Assembly: GCA_023935145.1 (NCBI GenBank) | Contig: CM043705.1 | Coordinates: forward strand, 58,126,084 to 58,190,083 | From: Bretschneidera sinensis | Lineage: Eukaryota > Streptophyta > Magnoliopsida > Brassicales > Akaniaceae | Direction of reading: 5' to 3' | DNA: 64,000 nt | Part shown: positions 1 through 13,100 of the stretch, in pieces | Layout: every line of letters begins with the position of its first letter | Numbering within the stretch: the stretch's first letter is position 1 | The notes under the pieces: generated by a model | Databases searched by the model: none | What the model saw: only the letters and a program-made list of their open reading frames with translations | What the model was told of the DNA's origin: nothing | Translations under genes and position numbers: made by a program

Positions 1-1624
1 TTAATTATAAAAAAAAATTTGTCTTTTAATTTTGCTAAGACTTAGCTGAAACAAGAGTTAGGGTTAGAGTAAGATGAATCGTGATTTTGTTGGTTAATGT
101 TTGGTTCATAAATTAAGTCTCATGTTTTATTTTCATAATATGTTTTGATTTTTTTAACATTGTGTTTGTAATGTTAACGTGTGTTTATGAAATATTTGAT
201 AAATATTCATTCATAGGTCTTAAACTAGTAAAATTTATTGATAATTAATTTATTTATATTATTTAAAATTTTAAATATTTTTATAATTTAATTAATATTA
301 TTTTATTTAAAACACCCTAACATTTTAAAAAGCTTACGCCTCAATGTCTCAAAGCTTACGTCTCGCCTCATTAAGACAAAACACCTCGTAATCGCCTTTG
401 AAAACACTGTTTTTAACATAACACCCAAACTCTCTGCAACAAACACTCCTTGTGAGGCTGTGATTAAGTTCGTTGCCTGGAAAGTTAAGGTCGTTAATTT
501 CACACACGTGTATAGTACACTTGCTATCGTTTCACCAATTTTTTTCAAATAAAATAAATGATATGAACCAGGCTGGCAGATTCGGTTTTGGTCCAAAATA
601 AATCAAATCTAATCGAATCATGGATTTTCACAACGACATTATCTTCTTCTTTCAAGACAAAGAAATTAGTTAATGATTTAGTTATGAATAATCTCGAAAA
701 CTTTAAAGAAAAAAATTATATATATTTTTAATTTTTTAAATTTAACATTTATTGTGAAAACTATTGGAGTTGGAAAAAACTTCTTTTTTTTTTTGGTCTA
801 AACTATGAATGGGAGCCATATGTTTTTCCTTAATTTTAATTTCTTTGATCAGATTAATATAAAAAATATTCAAACTTCCATCTAAATTTAAATTGACGTT
901 ACATGTCACTGATCACTACTCAAGTTGTACCATATGCAGCTAGGAATTGATCAGTCATTTTTGACCATCTTTGTTGAGTGTTGGGAAAAATCACAAAAAA
1001 AAAAAAAAAAAATTGTTAGCTTTTGTTTAAATCATTGAGTTATCATTAAGTTTAGATCAGTTGAAAATTCTATTTGTAATTTTGAGAAATTTTATTGATA
1101 ATATTAATATAGGTATGGACTTCAAAAAATAATATCATCAATAATACTTTTAAGATTACCAATAAAATTTTCAATTGCTCTAAGTCATTGAGTTTAAACC
1201 CGAACCAACTAAAAAATCTTCTAAAATCATACATTAATAATTTTTGTATTGCGTTAGCATATCAAAATATCCTTAGCATGTTCGCATGTGAATCAACATG
1301 TGAGGATCTCATGGTGCAAAACAATTAAATGATCAAATATTTCAAACCTAATTAGCCGGTGGACAATCAACAAACCACATGAATCCGAGGCTATGTTTGG
1401 CACCATGAATTTTAACGTAATCAATAATATAATTAATTATATGTTAATAATTTTATTATTATAATTAGACAAAACTAATGTGATGAAAAATATAATGTAA
1501 TAATAATTATATTTTAAAAATATAATAATAATTACATAAAACAAGTGACATAATTTTTATTCTATTATATCTAAATTCAATTCAATTCAAAATACTTTTG
1601 ACAACTGAATAATTGATTCGAATA

Positions 1625-1664
<40 letters not shown>

Positions 1665-1964
1665 GGACAGAAACTAGTATACAATGAAAATATAAGATGA
1701 ACATTTCAATAAACGACACTACGCCAGCACATGGACATTTCAAAAGTACCTCGATGAATAATAATGATAGCGGAAACGGATGACTCCCTGTAACCATCAC
1801 CAACCAATGATATAAGCAACTTGATAAGAAAAAAAGCAAAAAAAAAAATAGAAAAATTACAGTTTCACTGTTTTTTTGGTCTCCTGCACGTTTTTTGACG
1901 TTTCTTGCCTACATGCATTGTTGATAATCCAATAATTTTGATCGCTTTTGCAGGTTTGTGGTTG
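1..1964. other. AT-rich intergenic DNA, no gene seen
   Basis: No ORF here resembles a known protein. The stretch is dominated by poly-A/T runs, including an A-run near 998-1012, and by short AT-rich phrases found again in the neighbouring R2 repeat. I could not see a promoter with a plausible downstream reading frame. Confidence 0.6.
1626..1662. repeat. (TA)n microsatellite
   Basis: An uninterrupted TA dinucleotide run of about 36 bp lies in AT-rich DNA. It produces the repeated Ile-Tyr stretch of a spurious minus-strand frame. Confidence 0.95.
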
Positions 1965-3400
1965 GACCTTTAAATTCTTATCAGATATCTCCATGGAGAT
2001 GGGAAATATATAGATTGATGGATTTTGAGGTCTACAAGTTTTCAAAAGTATGGTTATTGACCTTTCAAAAGAGAAAATATCATTATTTAAGTTTAATGAT
2101 AAAAAAATTTTAAAGTTCAAATATAACTTTTAAGAAGTCAAAAAACTTGGTTCATTATTGTTTTATTAAAAATTAATCTATTATTATTTTATAAAAAAAT
2201 TATTACTTAAAACATAAAACTTGAGTGGATGAAAGGAAATACGTGTATGTATTTTTGTAGGATTATTTATAGAAATTAGCTTATTTACCTTATTTACTTT
2301 ATAAAACCCCAAAACAAAAGAAAGTTTTCAACCCGTCCTTACTCTCCTTTGCTTAACCTTCATTTTCTTTAAGAATCACAATTTTCTCTATTTAAAAATT
2401 AAAATTAAATTAAGTTTACGGTGAAATTGAATGACACATCATTAAGTGTAAGATATTCAAATTCAAATTTGTCAATAAAAAATTCAATCTCACCATGAAT
2501 AAATTAATTGCTTGAATAGATTAACATGATTATGCAAGGAATTGGTGGGATGAACAACTCACATGAGGCTTTTCACCAACAACCGATCCCATCAGCATCT
2601 ATATTTTATAGTATTTCAAAGAAATTGACATATCATTATTTAAAAAATTAAAAGTTAAAATCTAACCACAAAATTAATTTTTTTAATAAAAAAACTCATA
2701 TTAAAGGACATTTACTTTTCATCTAATAGTAAAAAGACACAAAATCAGTTAAAATATCAAAAGATAAAATTTATCCACATATGATTAATAAAGTGTAATT
2801 ACATGAAATTATAATTTTAAAGTAACTAACAACGTAATTAATTTTATCTTAAAGTTATTGTTCTTGTGATTGGGTAAAATTAATGTAATGAAAATAACAA
2901 ATATAATAGTAATTAAATTAGAAAAATGTACCAGTGATGAAGTAAAACAAGTAATGTAATCTTCATGTAAACTAAACTCAATATAAAATATATTTAACAA
3001 TATAATTTTTATAATGTGATATGCATCTTCATTTATCATAATAAAAATAATAATAATAAAATATAATTTATTATGTTATTAATTATATTATATTTCAATC
3101 CATCCTATCAAACATTTCTTAAATGTAAAATGATGATACAGATATATAAGAGAGAATAATGATATTTTTATAAAGGTCGAAGTGTGGGCAATAAGTGAAA
3201 CACGTTACATCATCACTCAGTGACACAAGCAACTTGGTAAGAAAAAGAAAAACAAAAAACAAATACCGATGTCGCTTTCTATTTTTGGTCTCTGTAAGTA
3301 TGTTGACGCATCTTGCCTACATGCATTGTTGATATAGTTCAATAAGTTAGATCATTTAGATGGGAAATATATCGATTGATTGCATTTTAAGGTCATCAAG
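1965..3400. repeat. Dispersed repeat R2, block copy 1
   Basis: This non-coding block recurs in the same orientation in the window. The part from about 1965 to 2520 matches about 4345-4870. The part from about 2520 to 3400 matches about 5985-6950. Recognisable phrases are AAGTTTACGGTGA, GGGATGAACAACTCACATGAG and TTGCCTAC near the end. The second copy is therefore the same 1.4-kb block split by about 1.1 kb of other sequence. I see no coding potential, so it is either an old non-autonomous element or a segmental duplication. Confidence 0.7.
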
Positions 3401-4214
3401 TTTATTTGACTAATGAAGAACTCTACGTGATGATTAAGCAAAAAAAAAAAAAAAAGTCTTTTCTTCCAAACCACTAAATTTGAAAGATGCACGGTTTCTA
3501 CAGGTTGAGATGATACTATTTATGGTCTCTGGTTTTCTAAACGATGAGAGCTCGTTTGTCATATATAGACTTCTTCCCAACTCCCCAGTTGCGTTGCATG
3601 ATTGTTTGATACTTTGATGATCTAGATTATAAATAATTAACCCCTTGAACTATTTCATGGAAATAAGCAAAGACATGAAATCTTTTAGTTTTCTTGATGT
3701 TCTGCCTTCAAGGGGAAGAAAATAAAAAACCTTGATTGCTGGCAAGGACTATGAAGGAAAATGTTATTTTTACGATGAAGACTTAGGTGGATGTAATATT
3801 TTTTTAGGGAAGGGATATACAAGTATAATGATATAAAGATTTGATCGCAATATAAATTCAAAGGAACATTGTTAAATAGACACCTATTCTTGCCACCCAT
3901 TTATGTCATCTCATTAGTTAGTATGTGACATTTGGTGAAGTTAAATTGGTAAATTAACGTTTTGATTTAGAAATAACTAATAAGTGATACAAATAACCCA
4001 CATGTAGATGAAAATAAAAACTAAGACCTTGTGGTCATAAGGCCTCAAATTTAATCTTTTACCAGTGAACCAAAGTCTCATTAGCATGTGGATGTAAATT
4101 AATATATTACATAATGAAAGGTTAAATTACAGTATTATTATTAAAAGTGTAGACATCAATGTCTATAATTATAGATAAGGTACCTTAATCTTAATTGTTA
4201 AATTATCAATTTAT
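3170..4214. repeat. Dispersed repeat R2, 3' block copy 1
   Basis: This interval aligns by eye with about 43860-44665. Shared landmarks include AAGTCTTTTCTTCCAAACC, TATTTCATGGAAATAAGCAA, GAAGACTTAGGTGGATGTAA and, at the end, TCAATTTATCATAGATACTG. In both places it runs directly into the R1 head. The copy here is longer because it holds extra sequence around 3870-4110. No ORF of interest is present. Confidence 0.7.
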
Positions 4215-4345
4215 CATAGATACTGTTGATGTCAAAAAATATGGATGAAGGGTTCTCGATCTTTGATATCCTTCAACGGGGTGTTGCTAGAGGTTGACTT
4301 AGATGGAAGAGCTTCAAAATGGAATGTTTCCTCCGAGCTTGAAAT
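4215..4345. repeat. Repeat R1, head fragment (copy D)
   Basis: The interval starts TGTTGATGTCAAAAAATATG and matches the R1 heads at 27468 and 44669, including GATGAAGGGTTCT and a GGGTGTTGCT-type core. It breaks off near 4345, where R2-type sequence resumes. It is a decayed fragment with no open frame. Confidence 0.7.
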
Positions 4346-6952
4346 ATTCAGATATCTCCATGGAGATGGGAAATATATCGATTGATTGGATTTTGAGGTC
4401 TATAAGTTCTCAAAAGTATCGTTATTAGCCTTTCAAAAAAGAAAGTATCGTTATTTAAGTTTAATGATAAAAAATTTTAAAGTTAAAAAAAATAACTTTT
4501 AAGAAGTCAAAAAACTTGGTTCACTGTTGTTTTATTAAAAATTAATCTGTTTTTAGTTCTATTATTATTTTATAAAAAATTATTACTTAAAACATAAAAC
4601 TTGAGTTGATAGAAGGAATGAAGTGTATGTATTTTTGTACTTTATCATGCTTTGCTCTTGTTTACTTTATAAAACCCTAAAACAAAAGAAAGTTTTCAGC
4701 TCGTCCTTGCTCTCTTTTGCTTACCTTTTATTTTCTTTAAGGATCACGATCTTTTTCATTTAAAAATTAAAACGAAATTAAGTTTACGGTGAGATTGAAT
4801 GTCACATCATTAAATGCAGAATATTCAAATTCAAATTTGTCAACGTGTCATTCAATCTCACTATGAACTTGACATCAATTCCAATTCTTAAATGGAGAAG
4901 ATCATGGTCATTCCTTAAAAAACTTGCAAAATCATACGTACTACTACTAATTATAATTTAATAGTGTGTTTAGTTGTGAAAAATATAAACTTTTTTCATC
5001 TCCATTTCCTTAACAATTTGTACGTTCTTAACAAAATTTTTAAAAAAAAACTTCAATTTCCATCATAATATTGAAAAAGATGGGAGAAAATGGGATTTGT
5101 TTCTCAACATTCCAATATTACTTGGAAGAAGAAAATATTACTTTTAAAATTATATTAAGAATGTGAAAATTATTAAAAAATATGTTAAAAATAAAAATAA
5201 AAAATAAAAAATAAAAAATACTTTCCATATCCAAAAGCACTTAGAATATGTTTGGTTGAGAGAAGAGTGAAAGCAAGTACAACATTAAAGGTGAGTGTGT
5301 ACTCTTCTCTTTATTTGTGAGGTTTCTTTTTTTTTTAAAACACAAGAAGAAAAGGAGTACAAAAAGAGGATTTGGAAGGACATTTATCTCCTTAAAACCC
5401 CTTAAAACTATGATTTTAACGATTCCTTTAAATATATTGGAGTAATAAGATTGGAATAGATATCATATCCCAACATGAAGACGTACACAAACTTTCATTT
5501 CACGTCATCTGTTTTGTTTAATTTATATAAAACACCCAAATAAGGAAAACAAATAATCACCCAAATCCCATTTTTTATGTACTTTACTTTTCATTAGTAT
5601 TCTCATCTTTACCATTCCTTTAAACATCCAAACATAATATAAGGTTTCACACATTAATGAGATTCTCCATTGAGTAGAGTGTTATCAAACATCCATGGTA
5701 TTATGTGGTGGCATCCATCCCGGATGGTAGTTAAGTCTTTAGCGGCCTCCAACCCATTGAGCCGAATTGGACTGAATTGTTAGGGTCGAATTCAATGTGA
5801 ACAAAAAAATTAAATTTATATATAAAAAAACTTTTGAGTATAGAATAAAAAACCATCAATAAGGTAAATGAAATAAATTTTTTGTTATTTTTGGCTTTAG
5901 GAATAAAATTGAATAAAAGTTATTATATTTTATTATTTTTTTAATTTGATGTACTAAATGAAAACTTAATTAATTTTATGAATAAGTTAAAATGATTATG
6001 CAGGGAGTTAGTGGGATGAACAACTCACATGAGGCTTTTGACCATCAACAGATCCCATCACTTTCCCGCCCTTCTCACAAGGGTTTGGCATCTCTCTTTC
6101 ATCCGAATTTAAAAGGAAATGTTACATCATTATTTAAAAAATTAAAAATTAAAATTTAATCATATATTTTAAATAATTTTTTAAAAAAGAAACTCATATC
6201 AAAAGATATTTTTTTTTCTAATAATAAAAAGACACAAAATCAATTAAAATATCAATGACTAAAATTTATCCATATATTATTAATAAAGTGTAATTATCAT
6301 GAAGTTATAATTTTAAAGTAATTAACAGTGTAATTAATTATATCTTAAAGTTATTATTTTTGTGATTGGGTAAAACTAATGTAAAGAAAATAAAAAATGT
6401 AATAGTAACTAAATTAAAAAAATATAATAGTGATTATGTAAAACAAATTATGTAATCTCTTTTCCATTACATATAAGCCAAACTCAATCCAAAATATATT
6501 TGATAATATAATTTTTATCACGTAATCTATTTTTTTTATTTATTATAAAAAAAATAATAAAATATGATTTATTATATTCTCAATTACATTATTCTTCAAT
6601 TCATTCGGTCAAACATACCATAAGTGTAAAATTACATAAGGGAGAATAATGATCCTTGTATAAAGGTCGAAGTGTGGGCAATAAGTGAAATATTAACCAC
6701 CATCACTCACTGATACAAGCAACTTGGTAAGAAAAAGAAACAAAAAACAAATACTGATTTCACTTTTTATTTTTGGTCTCCGCACGTGTGTTGACGTATC
6801 TTGCCTACGTGAATTGTTGATATAGTTCAATAACTTAGATCAATTACGACTGAGTCAGAAAAGTACTATAATGCGTATTATGCGTCGCAGCTTTGTCGTT
6901 GGGCCTTTAAATTCTTATCAGACATCTCCGGGAAATATATCGATTCATTGCA
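4346..6952. repeat. R2 block copy 2, split
   Basis: About 4346-4870 and 5985-6952 are together the second copy of the 1965-3400 block. The intervening 4871-5984 has no counterpart in the window, no recognisable gene and no clear terminal repeats. The copy ends abruptly at 6952 inside the phrase ATATATCGATTCATTGCA, where truncated Tekay LTR sequence begins. Confidence 0.65.
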
Positions 6953-8964
6953 TGTTAGACAGATAAGGTATAATGTGAAGATTGGTGGCACTGAAACAGT
7001 TTTTTTTTATAAGAATTTAAATTTTGTTTTGTTTTATTATTTTTTTTTTTAAATCTCATTTGATTTTTTTTCTTTCTTTAATTCAAATTTCTTAATAAAA
7101 GGTTACAAAGAAAATTTATCCAATATTATAAATAGTATAATCATTCAATTACAAAATCAAGACTTCATCAAAATTGAAATGTTGGTGATCAACAATTGGG
7201 TGAAATTTGCTGAAAAGAGTAAGAAAGGCAAGGAGGTGACCCACAGGTAACTTTAAGTGCTACGTATTGAGTTAGATTTACTTTTAGTAATCGAGATAAA
7301 TATGAGATTTACTTTTAGTAATCAAGATAAATATGAAATATAAAGTGATATATTTGAATTAATTATTGAACTACAATAATTGGATGATATATTAAAGTTG
7401 ATTGATTGATATTATATGAGAAGTAATATTAATGAAATAATGAGTTGATAAAATATATAATGAAAAGATAAATGAAATTCTTAACAAGCTATGATTGATA
7501 AGTTGATATGATATATGAGGAGATAATTTAAAGAATATGATAAAAATAATAATTTTGAGAAAAAACCTTGATAGCTAAATTGAATGCTTGAATGTATGCT
7601 TGTTTTATTTATTGCTCATATGCATATTTCATATTATTGTTCATATGCATGAAATAAAAGAACCGGGAAGACAACCGATCTAAATAAAAATAAAAGAACC
7701 AGGAATGCAGCCCGTCTAAATGAAAATAAAAGAACCGGAAAAGCAGTCGGTCTAAATGAAAGTAAAAGAATCGGGAAGGCAATAGGTCTAAATGAAAATA
7801 AAAGAACCAGGAAGGCAGCTGGTCTAGCTGAAAATAAAAGAATCGGAAAGAATATCGGTCTAGCTGAAAATAAAAGAACCGTGGAAGCTGGTATAACTGA
7901 AAATAAAATAACTAGGGAGGTAGCCGGTCTAAATGAAAATAAAAGAACCGTGACAACCTGTATAGCTGAAAATAAAAGAACCAAGAAGGCAGCCGGTTTA
8001 AATGAAAATAAAAGAACTGTGGCAGCTGGTATAGTTGAAAATAAAAGAACCGGGAAGACAGCCGATCTAAATGAACCGGGAAGCCAGCCGGTCTAAGCTA
8101 AAACATATCGACATGTGGGAAGACATTCCTAAATGATAATATGAAATGATCTAATAATTTAAATTCATGCATACCATTTGTTTTAAATATTGATTATTAT
8201 CGCTTGAGATGCTAAAATTTCATTCTTGATTGTGAATTTACTAATAGATAAATGAGTCTCATAGAGAGATAGATATGACGATAAAGAAATATGAAAGTAT
8301 GATATGATAAGAATTATCTGAGTGATTGATTATATGCTATGAACCTCATAACGAGGAAAATAATGAGGTTGAATTGATAATCTCAAGATGATTAAATATA
8401 TGAGAAGAAATATTGATATATTTGATGATTAACTTAAGAAGAGATTGATAAATGATAAGGATTATGATATGACTAGTGATAATAGAATTCTATTATCGCA
8501 TTATATGAGATATAGATGAATGAATATTGGAAGACTATTTGAACAATTAAATTATAAGATGTGACTGGAATTATACAAATTGAATACTTCTAGTAAATTT
8601 AATTCAATGAGCTTGTGAAGCTCACTCCTCATTATTAAATAATTTCATGTAGCAAGCAGGAGAGATAGATTGTTGAGCTGTGATTCAGACTGAGTGATCA
8701 TCTGTAATCCTCGAGGTCTACATCCTCAAACTAATGGAAAGAAACAAAAAAAATATTTGTAAATATCCATGCATCATATGTTGTATATATTATTTCAGTT
8801 GAAATTTTAATAATGTAACTCTTCTGTTGAAGGTTGAGGATTGATGTATAGATATATATAATTTAAGTTGATGTTTTTATATTGTTGCATATATATTTCG
8901 TGCTGGGATTTCAAAACGTGACGACATTGTCTCGGGAGTGGCCAACTCGGGATAGGTCGTTACA
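6953..8964 (+). repeat. Tekay element 5' LTR, truncated at its start
   Basis: The LTR is collinear with 25632-27466 from TGTTAGACAGATAAGG to the end GGTCGTTACA. The corresponding start of the 3' LTR (25394-25631) is missing here. This copy is nonetheless longer over the shared part because its internal 35-bp tandem array has about 13 units rather than 8. It ends in CA and is followed four bases later by the primer-binding site. Confidence 0.88.
7646..8098 (+). repeat. ~35-bp tandem array inside the 5' LTR
   Basis: About 13 degenerate units share the core AAAATAAAAGAACC and end GGTCTA or GGTATA. Two subtypes occur, one with GGGAAGGCAGCCGGTCTA and one with GTGGCAGCTGGTATA. Many units can pair ACCGG with CCGGT across an 8-base loop. 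The period near 36 keeps frames open on both strands, which creates repetitive pseudo-proteins that I do not consider genes. Confidence 0.9.
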
Positions 8965-8968
8965 ATTT

Positions 8969-8980
8969 TGGTATCAGAGC
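8969..8980 (+). promoter_or_regulatory. Primer-binding site, tRNA-Met
   Basis: TGGTATCAGAGC lies four bases after the LTR end. It is the common initiator-Met tRNA primer site of plant LTR retrotransposons and fixes the plus-strand orientation. Confidence 0.95.
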
Positions 8981-9109
8981 ATTAGGTTTTATGATTTTGT
9001 AGACCTCATAAAAAGAAAGAAAGTGAAAGATTAAAATAAATTATATTTTAATGCATAGTCTGAGGATGTCACGTGGATATGAGAGACTTAGAGTTAGAGT
9101 TGCTGACCA

Positions 9110-10330
9110 AAGAGGACGTGGTAGGCCGCCAATATTTAGATAACTCGAGGTAGAGATGGAGGTTGAGTCTGAGTCTGAGTCTGTTATTCTTAGAAGGGAA
9201 CATGTTGACAGTATAATTGATATTAGTAGAGGTATGAGAGAATCTGGAGTTGAAAGAGATGAGCTAAGAGAACTCTTACTCTTGAGAAAATAAATGTAAC
9301 AGATGATAGAGTTAATAGTCTATAGCATAGACTTAATGAATAGGCTAGACCAGTGCCTGAGGTTGTTGTAAATCCAGTAATGGTAGACGTTTAAAAGGGG
9401 AAATGTGGGTTTATGCACGAGATGTAAGGAGATTGTTTTGTTTGATATATTAAGTTGAATGCTTTGTTATTTAAAGGATATATGAATCCTTTTGAGCTTG
9501 AGCTCTGAGTAAAACATTTAGAGAGATTATTTGGTATTTTACTAGTGATTGACAGGCAGAGAGTCGCCTTTGCTTCGTTTAAGTTAGAAGGAGAAGCTTT
9601 AGAATGGTGGAAGGATACTCTTCCCAGGGTAAGTGCAAATGTTGATAGACCCTTAACCTGTAATAAGTTTAAGGAGGTTTTCCTTGATAAATATTTTCCT
9701 TATACCTTTAGAGCCCAACAAGAGAGAGATTTTATTTATTTGAGGCAAATGTACTGACTATAACTTAGTATGATAGGAGATTTGTGGCATTGTTGAGGTT
9801 TGTATCGGAAATGGTAGACCTAGATGAGAAGAAGTGTAAGAGGTTCATAAATGGACTACATTTTGAGATTAAATCGAAATATCTTACGTGAGACATATGA
9901 ATTATGCTAGGTTGGTGGATATAACACTACAGATTGAGAAAGATGTGATGGAGTTTAGAGGTGGGAGGGATTGGCTGAAGAGGTTTAGATTTGAGGGACA
10001 TAGAGGTGGTAGTAGTATGAGTGTGCAGGGTGGGAGACCACGCCAGAGGAGGCGTTCCTTGTCATAAGAAATTGTGATACAGAGTTAGGAGCAAGCATGA
10101 TCTGTTGCTTCTGTAGCTCATAGTAATATTAATGGGACCCCTAGATTTGCGAGACAGTCTATGGGAACTGAAAGTTATGTTAGAGGCGAGAGTACTACCT
10201 AAGGGATGTGGCAATGCGATAGAAAGGCTAGAACTTGTTATAGACATAATCAAATAAGATATTTATCCCAGAATTGTCCTAATTTGAAGTGCTTTTTATG
10301 TAGAAAAGGTGGACATATCAATGCTGGTTG
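9110..10330 (+). pseudogene. Tekay gag remnant
   Basis: The best piece (9545-9757) reads DRQRVAFASFKLEGEALEWW, the capsid signature of chromovirus Gag (retrotransposon gag family), followed by a frame containing KEVFLDKYFPYTFRAQQERD. Upstream, about 9455-9540, are remains of the preceding capsid segment including NPFELE and HLERLFGI. Downstream, 10210-10330 holds a degenerate zinc knuckle around CFLCRKGGHI that has lost its last cysteine. Several stops and frameshifts interrupt the frame, so no Gag can be made. Start and end are approximate. Confidence 0.85.
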
Positions 10331-11867
10331 ATCCTGGTGTAACTCATTCTTTTGAATCCAGTGTGTTTATGAAGTTTATTGATGTTTATATTAGTTCTTT
10401 GATGCAAAATCTTATTTATGAAATTCCTACTGAAGATAGAATTATGATTAAAACTATTTATTGGGGTTGTGTAATCTGTATGGGATAGAGAGTTTGAAGT
10501 TGATTTGTTTTCTTTGAATATGGTTGATTTTGATTTGATTTTGGAAATGAATTGGTTGTTGGTGTATCATATTTGGGTTGATTGTTTTAAGAAAAATGTG
10601 GTGTTCAAGATACCAGGACAAGAGGAGTTTAACTTTCAGAGAGAATATAAGATACTTGCCAACGGTCTTATTTTTGCCCTGACTACTAGTAAATGATTGA
10701 AGAAGGGTTGTGAGGGGTATTTAGCATATATGGTGGATTCTAGAAAGTAGATTAGGAAGTTAGAAGAAATCTTAGAAGTGAAAGATTTTTCTGATGTGTT
10801 CCATGAGGAGTTGTCTGGTTTGCCTCCCAACAGGGAGATTGAGTTTTCTATTGAGGTGATTCTGGGATCAGCACCCATATCTATAGCTTCCTACAGAATG
10901 ACACCCTCTGATTTGAAAGTTCAACTTCAAGAGATGTTAGATAACCAATTTATTCGACCAAGTGTATCACCATGGGAGCCCTTGTAATCTTTGTGAAGAA
11001 GAAAGATAGAATGATGATGTTGTGTATAGACTACAAACAGCTGAATAAGATCACCATTAAGAACAAATATCTTTTGCCCAGGATAGATGATTTATTTGAG
11101 AAGTTACAGAGAGTAAGGGTGTTTTCTAAGATAGACCTGAGGTAAGGTTATCATCAATTAAAGGTAAAGGATGTAGATGTGACTAAGATTGCTTTTAAGG
11201 CACGTTATGGTCACCATGAGTTCCTTGAATGCCATTTGGATTGACAAATTCTATAGCAACATTCGTGGATTTGATGAATAGGGTGTTTAAACTATTTCTT
11301 AACAAGTTTTTGGTTATATTTATTGATGATATTTTGGTATATTCTAAAAATGAGGAAGAGCATGTAAAACATTTAGAAATTGTGTTGAAGATTTTGAGGA
11401 GATAGAGATTGTATACTATAATTTCTTAAATGTGAATTTTAGTTGAATGAATAACTTTATTAGGGCATGTAATATCTGGCGATGACATAACAGTTGATCC
11501 ACAAAAGGTAGAGGCAATGTTGAGTGGGGAGAGACCAATTAATGTGACTGAGATTAAAATTTTCTTGAGGTTAGTTGGTTATGATAGAAGATTCATTCAA
11601 AATTTTTCTCTTATTGTAATACTGTTGACTAGATTGACTAGGAAATAGGTGAGATTTGTATGGTCTAGGGAGTGTTAGAAAAGTTTCCAATTACTACAGG
11701 AGAAATTGATTACAGCTCTAGTATTGGTGCTTCCTTATGGTGGCGAAGGATTTGTGGTGTATAGTGATGCATCCCATCAAGAGTTGGGATGTGTGTTGAT
11801 GCAACATGAGAAGGTAATGGCATATGCTTTTAGGAAATTGAGGAATCATGAGAGAAAACACCCTACC
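10317..11867 (+). pseudogene. Tekay pol remnant: protease, RT, start of RNase H
   Basis: The aspartic protease survives as LVDPGVTHSF (10324 onward), a DxGxTHSF active-site variant. RT pieces follow: [13 protein letters not shown] and YRMTPSDLK (10840-10920), [19 protein letters not shown] (10995-11055), a segment ending in KIDLR before a stop codon, and [15 protein letters not shown] with the catalytic DD pair (about 11320-11360). RNase H begins YSDASHQELGCVLMQHEK and stops in KHPT at 11867, where the Athila-like element is inserted. The frame resumes at 23557 with HDLELAV. Multiple frameshifts and stops make it non-functional. Confidence 0.88.
11863..11867 (+). repeat. Target site duplication CTACC, left copy
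   Basis: CTACC precedes the TG of the inserted element and is repeated at 23552-23556 after its terminal CA. Joining across it restores the RNase H reading frame. Confidence 0.95.
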
Positions 11868-13085
11868 TGTTGTGAGTTTTAAATTACTTGCAAGTGCACG
11901 AGTCATTTGCAATATAGTGTTATGCAAGTGCGAGGTCGAATCCACAGGGAATTGCGTTGTGAAAATATTTTTATCTAAACTAACCCCATTTTAACCTAGT
12001 TCCAAATTTTGTATTATATAGTGCAAAGAAATATAAACGTAAACCAAACTGTTTTTAAAGCAAATGATAAATAGACTAAAGTTTCTGAATCCACCCCATC
12101 AAAGTAAAACATATATTTTCATGTTCTATATAAAAGTAATAAAAAAATTCCATGAATCCAACTTTAAACAAAAAACAACGAATATCCCAATTAAACCAAA
12201 AGCATCCAATGTATCCGCTTTTAACAAATCACAAAGGAAATCCAATTTAATCGAAAATGATTCGATGTATCCATCAGATGAAACACAAAGAATATCCAAT
12301 TTAACAATTAAAAGCAATCAATCATAAGATCTGCTTAAATAATTGAACAAAATATTTATACTAAAAACATCAGAATTGTTATGCGCAAATATAAAAATAT
12401 ATTGCTAAACGAAAGAAAGGCTTCATCTTCAACCTTAGCTGAAGATTTTAGCCTCTCATAATTATGAAACTAAAGTTCACAATACAAGTGCTAAACATTA
12501 AACTTAAAAACTAAATAAAAAGAAATAAATTACTATACATGAGAGAAATTCCACTCGCTGTTGGGCGGTGCTTCCCCTCGTGGTAGCAAAGCCTTCAGGA
12601 TCCACCAGAATGCTAGCAGATGTCCATCAAATTGCACCAAATGGCTCAGGAATTGCACACCGAATGATGAAGTCAGATGGTGTTTATATAGGGGGAGTCT
12701 CGAAGCACTATAGGTTTCAGAATCGATGTGGGATACTACCCCGAGTGCGCTCGATCGCAGATTATTACTATCGATCGCATGTGCGCTCGATCGCAGGTCT
12801 TGTGCGCACGATCGCCTGTGCACTCGATCGTGAGTCAGGTACAATCGATTGTAAGAACACTGCACTGCAAAGATTTCGATATGGGATATTGACCATGCGC
12901 TCGATCGCAGCATGGTGCGATCGATCGCTAATGCTCTTGAAGCTTGACATTTCCCAAAATGCTTCATTTTCTCCACAAACCTATAAAAATACAGAAAACA
13001 TATAAAATAGAGTGCAATAATACAAATTAAGAACCTAACAAATATAAATTAAAGGGCTTAAATATGCAATATTTAAGACTCATCA
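11868..13085 (-). repeat. Athila-like element 1, left LTR (3' LTR in element sense)
   Basis: This 1218-bp LTR runs from TGTTGTGAG to CTCATCA and is matched by 16097-16960 plus 23225-23551. It contains a CGATCG motif cluster at about 12745-12935. The right LTR lacks about 36 bp between two of these motifs. Frames within it on both strands are non-coding by-products. Confidence 0.92.
12745..12935. repeat. CGATCG-centred motif cluster in LTR
   Basis: Eight CGATCG hexamers occur in under 200 bp, mostly in the context TGCGCTCGATCGCA, an imperfect palindrome with three CpGs. Decayed versions such as CGATTG are interspersed. The motif is strikingly GC-rich against the AT-rich surroundings. Confidence 0.9.
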
Positions 13086-13100
13086 AATACCCCCAAACTT
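13086..13100 (-). promoter_or_regulatory. Polypurine tract of Athila-like element 1
   Basis: In element sense the sequence AAGTTTGGGGGTATT abuts the LTR start TGATGAGT. It is the expected plus-strand priming site. Similar G-tracts recur further in, at about 14170-14182 and 14272-14285. Confidence 0.85.

Noticed and set aside
303..596. 97-codon minus-strand frame as a host gene
   Set aside because: No domain, no context, AT-rich DNA and no homologous pattern that I recognise.
1626..1662. (TA)n tract as a recombination or insertion signal
   Set aside because: It is an isolated microsatellite with no element boundary next to it.
7634..8096. Open frames on both strands with repeats such as LLFSFRPAAFPV and NENKRT
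   Set aside because: They are produced by the near-36-bp tandem array in the Tekay LTR. The same frames recur in the other LTR with different unit number and no start or codon signal.
7646..8098. CRISPR-like direct repeats
   Set aside because: The repeats are degenerate, contiguous, without unique spacers, and lie in a plant retrotransposon LTR.
12533..13005. Overlapping 145- and 147-codon frames on both strands in an LTR
   Set aside because: They read through the CGATCG motif cluster (repeated RSIA and AIDR phrases) and lie wholly inside an LTR.
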